In this document: positions 38,372 to 42,534 of the stretch, piece by piece
How positions within the stretch are numbered: the stretch's first letter is position 1
Layout of the letters: each line of letters starts with the position of its first letter
DNA from: a virus
Length of the DNA: 42,534 bases
Virus record (IMG/VR): IMGVR_UViG_3300037297_000056
Span: 1-42,534 of that record
Reading direction: 5' to 3' (one strand)
Position numbers and translations under genes: made by a program
The notes under the pieces: model-generated
Told to the model about the DNA's origin: nothing
Database searches by the model: none
Seen by the model: only the letters and a program-made list of their open reading frames with translations

Positions 38372-39106
38372 ATGAGCAATACGACACTTCACTGGCAAAT
38401 GAGAAAGGTTCTACCAGAGTTCCGGGAACGCGGACGGCTCGCCGTCTATATTTGCTACCTTCTGCACGCTAACGAGCGCAACAGGTCATGGCCGTCGGCA
38501 AAACTTATTGCTGCCGAGACTGGATTCGCCAGCGAATCGGTGGCGGCCGCCAAAGCATGGCTCGTTGAACATGGCGCACTCGAGTCTGTGCCATACGACA
38601 AGCGAGAAGGTGCAGCCGAGCTAAATTTGCATCAACGCCAGGACGTCATGCAGATTACTGGGGTGATAACCATAGATGGAATCACGCATCATACCCTCTA
38701 TTTTAATATTTCGCCTAGCGAAATTTCGCCTACCAAAATTTCGCCTAGCGAAATAGAAGATATTACCAATATAGAAGGTATTGACATTATAGAAGATACC
38801 CCCAAACCCCCACGTGGTGGTAATGGTGACAGACCAAAAATCTTTGCCGTCTATGAACAGAACATCGGAATACTGACCCCAATGATAGCAGACGACCTGA
38901 ATGATTGGCTTGACACGGTCCCAGAGAGTTGGATAGAGGCAGCTATCAAGATTGCATCCCAGGCAAACAAGAGAAGCATGCGCTATGTCTCAGGTATTCT
39001 CAGAAGATGCAATAACGAAGGGCGACCTCCGGAGGCGTCCCGCCAGAACGACGGCGACGGCGATGAAGCCCTGCCTGACTTTTCGAAGGGAAGGGTCCGG
39101 GCATGA
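38372..39106 (+). CDS. Replication initiator (winged-helix plus DnaD-like domain)
   Basis: A 244-aa protein after AAAAGGATTGCGAG. Residues 1-80 form a winged helix (WPSAKLIAAETGFASESVAA...), as in many phage initiators. A linker at residues 113-143 is encoded by two sets of DNA repeats (iterons). Residues about 155-215 (MIADDLNDWLDTVPESWIEA, then RYVSGILRRCNNEG) resemble the DnaD/DnaB_2 helicase-loading domain. It overlaps the DnaB gene by 4 nt. It probably binds the origin located in its own gene, like lambda O, and loads DnaB. Confidence 0.75.
   Translation: MSNTTLHWQMRKVLPEFRERGRLAVYICYLLHANERNRSWPSAKLIAAETGFASESVAAAKAWLVEHGALESVPYDKREGAAELNLHQRQDVMQITGVITIDGITHHTLYFNISPSEISPTKISPSEIEDITNIEGIDIIEDTPKPPRGGNGDRPKIFAVYEQNIGILTPMIADDLNDWLDTVPESWIEAAIKIASQANKRSMRYVSGILRRCNNEGRPPEASRQNDGDGDEALPDFSKGRVRA
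38708..38754 (+). repeat. Origin iterons, set 1 (15-bp period, three copies)
   Basis: ATTTCGCCTAGCGAAAT at 38708-38724, ATTTCGCCTACCAAAAT at 38723-38739 and ATTTCGCCTAGCGAAAT at 38738-38754. Copies 1 and 3 are perfect palindromes (ATTTCGC, CTA, GCGAAAT). They lie in the linker of the initiator gene, as in the lambda origin. Confidence 0.85.
38753..38800 (+). repeat. Origin repeats, set 2 (18-bp period, three copies)
   Basis: ATAGAAGATATT at 38753, ATAGAAGGTATT at 38771 and ATAGAAGATACC at 38789, in an AT-rich stretch directly after set 1. They may be a second protein-binding set or part of the DNA-unwinding element. Confidence 0.75.
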
Positions 39107-40596
39107 GCTCAAAAACTGTCACGCTGCGCTCAGATCAACTTGCACCTCAAGATATCGAAGCTGAGCAAGCAACGCTGGGAGCCATTCTCGTCAATCCGAC
39201 CTGCCTGGATGAAGTACTCCAGCGCATATCCCCTGACGACTTCTTCATCATCCGCAATGGCTGGATACTCGATGCTGCACTGAGCCTCAAGGAGCGAGGT
39301 ATCGACATTGATTATCTGACGATCTCTCACGAGCTCGATGTGGCCGGCAGATTGGCGGAATGTGGCGGACAGTCCTATCTGCTTGAATTAGTCAATCGTA
39401 CACCATCGTCACTCAACGCCGGCGGATATGCTCAGTTGGTGGCCGAGATGGCCTACCGCCGACGGCTGATTGACGCTGGGCAGACCATAGCTAGCCTGGC
39501 GCACTCCGACGATACCGGCCTGACGCAGATCCACGAGCAGGTCGGGGCACTGCTCAATCACCTATCCGGAAAGATGATCCGCACCTACCAGCCAGCCGGG
39601 ACGCTCTTCGGCGAGTTTCTCGACGACCTCATGCAGCGTGTACGCGATGCCGAGAACGACCGCCCGCACTTAGGTCTGACGACCGGTCTACCGGAGTGGG
39701 ACCATATCTTCGACGGCGACTTCATGCCCGGTACATACTCAGTTGTTTTTGGTCCGACCGGTATTGGCAAGTCGTGGGCGCTGGTGCAGATGGCGCTGGC
39801 GGCCGCCCAGCAGGTCCCGGTCGTCTACGTCACCCTCGAAAACCTGGAGGAGCGGATCCGCGAGCGCATGGTGGCGGTAACCTCGGGAGTCCCGTTTACA
39901 TTCATTCGTTACGGGATGGTAAATGGCAAGCCCATGGGCAGCGAGATGATGACTCTCTGTATGCAAACGGCATCCGACCTCAGCCACCTGCCGCTGGAGG
40001 TGGTCGGGCATATTAACTCTGCGCAAGAGATTGGCGACCACCTTAAGGCTGCCACTATCCGGCACGGCAGGCCAGGGATCTGCTTCGTCGATACGCTAAA
40101 CGAGTTGGCTGACTCTCAGAGACGCGACACTCGCTATGAGAACCTGACCAAGGCATCGGCGCTGATGTTGCGCACCATGCGCCAAACGGGCTGGGGCATC
40201 ATTGCAGCGGCCCAGCAGCGACTGGAGCTTACTGCCGGCATGAAGTGGAAGGCCGCGAAGAACGCCGCCTATCCCACCAAGCACAGCCTTGAGGGAGCAC
40301 GGACCATCGTCCAGCACGTGGCCAACCTGATCGGCATCTACAGCCCGGACTATGTAGCGCGGGAAATTCATAATGACGATTACGAAGATTTCGAGTGCCC
40401 GCGCGGCCAGGTGCTCTTTGTGAAGGTGAAGGGGCGCGAGACCAGGCCGGACATGGATGGGCTTGTACTCTGGAACAGTGGCATTCCACGATTCGAAAGC
40501 AAGGGCAATGTCGTCAAGGTGGATCTGCCTGACTACATCGGCAGTCATGCCCAGGTGAGCTGCCCAGAGGATGACTTGATTGACATGGAGAGGTGA
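39103..40596 (+). CDS. dnaB: Replicative DNA helicase, DnaB-like
   Basis: A 497-aa protein. The N-terminal domain (residues 14-115, IEAEQATLGAILVNPTCLDE) is that of DnaB. The RecA-like domain carries Walker A GPTGIGKS (217-224), Walker B GICFVDTL (D330) and the arginine-containing region near GKMIRTY. It forms a hexamer that unwinds DNA at the fork. It lies directly after the initiator and probably depends on it for loading. It ends with an acidic tail. Confidence 0.92.
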   Translation: MSSKTVTLRSDQLAPQDIEAEQATLGAILVNPTCLDEVLQRISPDDFFIIRNGWILDAALSLKERGIDIDYLTISHELDVAGRLAECGGQSYLLELVNRTPSSLNAGGYAQLVAEMAYRRRLIDAGQTIASLAHSDDTGLTQIHEQVGALLNHLSGKMIRTYQPAGTLFGEFLDDLMQRVRDAENDRPHLGLTTGLPEWDHIFDGDFMPGTYSVVFGPTGIGKSWALVQMALAAAQQVPVVYVTLENLEERIRERMVAVTSGVPFTFIRYGMVNGKPMGSEMMTLCMQTASDLSHLPLEVVGHINSAQEIGDHLKAATIRHGRPGICFVDTLNELADSQRRDTRYENLTKASALMLRTMRQTGWGIIAAAQQRLELTAGMKWKAAKNAAYPTKHSLEGARTIVQHVANLIGIYSPDYVAREIHNDDYEDFECPRGQVLFVKVKGRETRPDMDGLVLWNSGIPRFESKGNVVKVDLPDYIGSHAQVSCPEDDLIDMER

Positions 40597-40599
40597 GTG

Positions 40600-40815
40600 A
40601 TGAGCGTGCTAACATGTCTTGGCTGCGGGCGTTATACGAACACAGCAGTGTGCGACTACCTTGATCATGATGACTGGAAACCGCGTAAGTGTTACGCTCG
40701 GTATCGAGAGGATAACAGCATGGAGAAGGGGTGCGCGTACGATGAAGCCCCTGGCTACATCAAGCGTTTTATCGATGAAGAGTGTCTTGGAGAAAGCGAG
40801 AGTGAACACCTATAG
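40600..40815 (+). CDS. Small cysteine-rich protein
   Basis: A 71-aa protein after GGAGAGGTGAGTG. CLGCGRY begins it, with further cysteines at CDYL, KCYA and GCAYDE; CLGC plus the later C residues may bind zinc. The C terminus is acidic. ATG 40600 is preferred over the GTG at 40597 because it matches the start context of other early genes. No family is recognised. Confidence 0.5.
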   Translation: MSVLTCLGCGRYTNTAVCDYLDHDDWKPRKCYARYREDNSMEKGCAYDEAPGYIKRFIDEECLGESESEHL

Positions 40816-40824
40816 GAGGTTGAG

Positions 40825-41055
40825 ATGTACACAAAGAAAGACTATGAGAGTTATCTAAGCGAAATTGGCACTGGCAAAATTGAACAAGTTGCGCCAGAGA
40901 CGCCAACGGAACGTTATCAACGAGATCCCGTATTCTTCGCTCTGGTGGAACAGATGTACAGAATGCTTCGCGATAATGAGTTTGGAATTACACTATCTGA
41001 CTTGCTAGATGCAGCTCGAATTGCTGGAGAAAAGCATGATAGGTATTTGAGTTGA
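40825..41055 (+). CDS. Hypothetical protein
   Basis: A 76-aa protein preceded by ATAGGAGGTTGAG, a strong ribosome-binding site. Helical and charged (QRDPVFFALVEQMYRMLRDN, LSDLLDAARIAGEKHDRYLS). No family is recognised. Confidence 0.55.
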   Translation: MYTKKDYESYLSEIGTGKIEQVAPETPTERYQRDPVFFALVEQMYRMLRDNEFGITLSDLLDAARIAGEKHDRYLS

Positions 41056-41093
41056 GAAGACATTTGGCAGTGTCAAAGAGAGGAGAGTGAACG

Positions 41094-41207
41094 ATGATCG
41101 ACAAATTCATAACTGTACTTTCGAGTATGGGATACGCTTTCTTGGTTGTTACGATAATTGCATTGATAGCCGAGCGTCTTGGTTTGACGCACTGGCTAGA
41201 CGATTAG
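41094..41207 (+). CDS. Small single-span membrane protein (37 aa)
   Basis: ATG at 41094 follows AGAGGAGAGTGAACG, a strong ribosome-binding site in the shared start context. The product is a membrane peptide (ITVLSSMGYAFLVVTIIALI, then AERLGLTHWLDD). It fills the gap between two clear genes, and its stop is followed by the AGGAGGTGAGCG of the next gene. Role unknown. Confidence 0.55.
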   Translation: MIDKFITVLSSMGYAFLVVTIIALIAERLGLTHWLDD

Positions 41208-41217
41208 GAGGTGAGCG

Positions 41218-41562
41218 ATGACATTCGAAGAGGCAATTGAGGAAGCACGCAAGCAAGCAGCTAAGCTTAAAAAAAGGATGTACATCTGTCAAGACAAATG
41301 GCACGTCAATGAAGCGTGGTATATATCGCGTACTGATTGTGATAATTGGGTTTACGTTTGTTGGCCTAACGGAGCATGGATTAAGCGCCCTGATCAGTTA
41401 ACTGTTTGCAAACATGATGATAATTGTCAAAAAAGAGAGCAAGTTGCCAGCCCCGTTGGACATCAGCAAGGCTGGGAGTGTCCTAAGTGTGGTGCTGTTA
41501 TGGCACCATGGGTGGCGGAGTGCCCGAATTGCACTCCTTCGCAAAAGGAGTCCAATAAATGA
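41218..41562 (+). CDS. Zinc-ribbon protein
   Basis: A 114-aa protein after AGGAGGTGAGCG. Helical N terminus (EEAIEEARKQAAKLKKRMYI), a middle part with single cysteines (TDCDNWVYVCWPNG) and a C-terminal zinc ribbon (WECPKCGAVMAPW and ECPNC). It overlaps the ASCH gene by 4 nt. No specific family is recognised. Confidence 0.55.
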   Translation: MTFEEAIEEARKQAAKLKKRMYICQDKWHVNEAWYISRTDCDNWVYVCWPNGAWIKRPDQLTVCKHDDNCQKREQVASPVGHQQGWECPKCGAVMAPWVAECPNCTPSQKESNK

Positions 41563-42020
41563 TATTCCAACACACGATTGATGCTGTCTTGAATGGCAGC
41601 AAGACGCAGACGCGGCGAGTGATCAAGGATGGACAAACGGCAGTCTATGAAAATGGGTGGACTAGACATGTTTCTAGAGTGCTGCATGGTGATCCCGGCA
41701 GTCGCGTGAAGTACGAAATAGGACGCACATATGCAGTCCAGCCAGGCCGTGGCAAGAAAGGCATCGCGCGGATTCGCGTGACTGGCATCCGGAGTGAGAG
41801 GGTGCAGGACATCACAGAAGAGGATGCCATAGAAGAGGGTTGCCAACGAGTATTTGAACTTGAATGGTGCGGGTGGGGACGGCGAATTCTGCTGACAGAA
41901 AGTGCTAGAGAACGTTTTTGTAGTCTCTGGGACAGCATCCAGCCACCTGGACGACGCTGGGATGACAATCCGCTCGTGTGGGTGATCGAGTTCGAGCTGG
42001 TGGAGGATGGTGAGCGATGA
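41559..42020 (+). CDS. ASCH-domain protein
   Basis: A 153-aa protein with IFQHTIDAVLNGSKTQTRRV at the N terminus, a signature of ASCH domains in phages (a PUA-like RNA-binding fold). Later parts include YAVQPGRGKKGIARIRVTGI and VQDITEEDAIEEGCQRVFEL, also typical. ASCH proteins may bind RNA or modified nucleotides; the precise role in phages is not established. It overlaps both neighbours by 4 nt. Confidence 0.75.
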   Translation: MIFQHTIDAVLNGSKTQTRRVIKDGQTAVYENGWTRHVSRVLHGDPGSRVKYEIGRTYAVQPGRGKKGIARIRVTGIRSERVQDITEEDAIEEGCQRVFELEWCGWGRRILLTESARERFCSLWDSIQPPGRRWDDNPLVWVIEFELVEDGER

Positions 42021-42217
42021 GAGAATGCGATTGTGTGGTTTGTCTTGAATGCAATGGCTCTGGCACAGTGTGGTATGCCATGAACGGCGAGTATCTTGGC
42101 CCTCATCGCTGTGATGATATGGACGAGCCAGAAACGTGTCCAGAATGCCATGGAAGAGGTATCGAGATATATGGAGATTGTCCTATCCATGGCGATGAAG
42201 ACTATGACGACGAGTGA
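42017..42217 (+). CDS. DnaJ-like zinc-finger protein
   Basis: A 66-aa protein with CLECNGSG and CPECHGRG, two C..C.G.G repeats as in the DnaJ cysteine domain, plus CDCVVC near the N terminus and an acidic tail. The ATG overlaps the preceding stop (ATGA). Probably zinc-binding; function unknown. Confidence 0.6.
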   Translation: MRECDCVVCLECNGSGTVWYAMNGEYLGPHRCDDMDEPETCPECHGRGIEIYGDCPIHGDEDYDDE

Positions 42218-42236
42218 AGGCTACAGGAGATTAATC

Positions 42237-42473
42237 ATGGATAATAACACGGTAATTTTGATAATAGCGATTGTTTTGCTAATCGTAATGGCTTCGATGT
42301 TTGTCATCGGTTGGTTGACGGACAAACGAGAATGGAATGGCGGTGTCTGCCCATGCAATGATGTTTTCGAGTGGGAGTCGTTTGACATGGACAGTAGTGG
42401 GGCCATGGGTTACAAATGCCCACATTGCCATCGATGTATCTGGATTAGTCATTCAGTACCACCAAGAAAGTAA
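42237..42473 (+). CDS. Membrane protein with cytoplasmic-style zinc ribbon
   Basis: A 78-aa protein preceded by AGGAGATTAATC. One transmembrane segment (VILIIAIVLLIVMASMFVIG, residues about 6-25) is followed by a charged spacer (TDKREWNGG) and cysteines VCPCND and KCPHCHRC. Its last 66 bases are repeated at 1-66, and the following gene is the one at 113-373. It shows that the genome is circular or circularly permuted. Confidence 0.6.
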   Translation: MDNNTVILIIAIVLLIVMASMFVIGWLTDKREWNGGVCPCNDVFEWESFDMDSSGAMGYKCPHCHRCIWISHSVPPRK

Positions 42474-42534
42474 GTTGCTCTATCCGTTAAATATCAATAC
42501 TTTGAGAAAGGACTGAGCGATGGATACATTACGT
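42408..42534. repeat. Terminal direct repeat, right copy
   Basis: Identical to 1-127. It includes the 3' end of the membrane/zinc-ribbon gene and the first five codons (42520-42534) of the RyR-like gene that is complete at 113-373. Confidence 0.95.
42520..42534 (+). CDS. 5' end of RyR-like gene (partial; duplicate of 113-127)
   Basis: The first five codons of the gene annotated at 113-373, present again because of the end overlap. Confidence 0.9.

Overview
This window is a complete, or nearly complete, tailed-phage genome from an assembly that closed into a circle. The first 127 bases are repeated exactly as the last 127, so the unique unit is 42,407 bp. A gene runs across the join: its body is at 42237-42473 and its 3' end reappears at 1-66. 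The order small terminase, large terminase, portal, scaffold, capsid, connectors, tail tube, frameshifted tail chaperones, short tape measure (508 aa), Dit, hub, fibre and lysis is that of a siphovirus. I see no tRNA, CRISPR array, integrase, phage RNA polymerase or DNA polymerase. The host cannot be read directly. A lipobox protein with a Thr/Pro-rich stalk and SH3-like domain (27166-27675) is in a style common in Chloroflexota, so I suggest that phylum with low confidence.

Layout. (1) Early/accessory block, + strand, from 31490 through the join to 6531: many small ORFs, about fifteen with paired-cysteine (zinc-ribbon) motifs, plus a DNA methyltransferase, a GNAT-like protein with a possible transglycosylase-like neighbour, an ASCH protein and two paralogous RyR-like proteins. 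Many of these genes share the start context TGAGCGATG, and several are separated by a repeated 12-mer close to CGGTTAGCAGGT. (2) Late block, + strand, 6678-29306: packaging, head, neck, tail, receptor binding and lysis, behind a promoter-like region carrying an inverted repeat (6557-6592) and closed by a bidirectional terminator (29328-29355). (3) A block of five small genes on the - strand, 29354-31170, driven by a consensus sigma70-type promoter (31322-31350). (4) A replication/recombination module at 36645-40596: RecT-like annealing protein, initiator with iterons inside its own gene, and DnaB helicase.

Two things stand out as possibly undescribed. First, four consecutive - strand genes are each bounded by their own inverted repeat (20/20, 17/18, 20/21 and 25/28 matches). 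The arms of neighbouring units abut with 0, 3 and 1 nt between them, and similar hairpins sit just inside the arms. This forms a tandem array of single-gene cassettes from 29637 to 31225. Second, the roughly 600-nt gene-poor interval 31951-32560 is packed with stem-loops, including a 20-bp stem and four back-to-back hairpins, and looks like a large structured RNA. A 50-codon, extremely basic ORF (31798-31950) lies just before it.

How it works together: early genes modify DNA and redirect the host. The initiator binds iterons at 38708-38800 and recruits the adjacent DnaB, while the RecT-like protein supports recombination-dependent replication. Late genes build the particle, with a -1 frameshift at 19201-19207 making the tail chaperone fusion. 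An SGNH-hydrolase fibre and associated proteins probably contact the cell surface. A TIM-barrel/SH3b hydrolase and a holin end the cycle.
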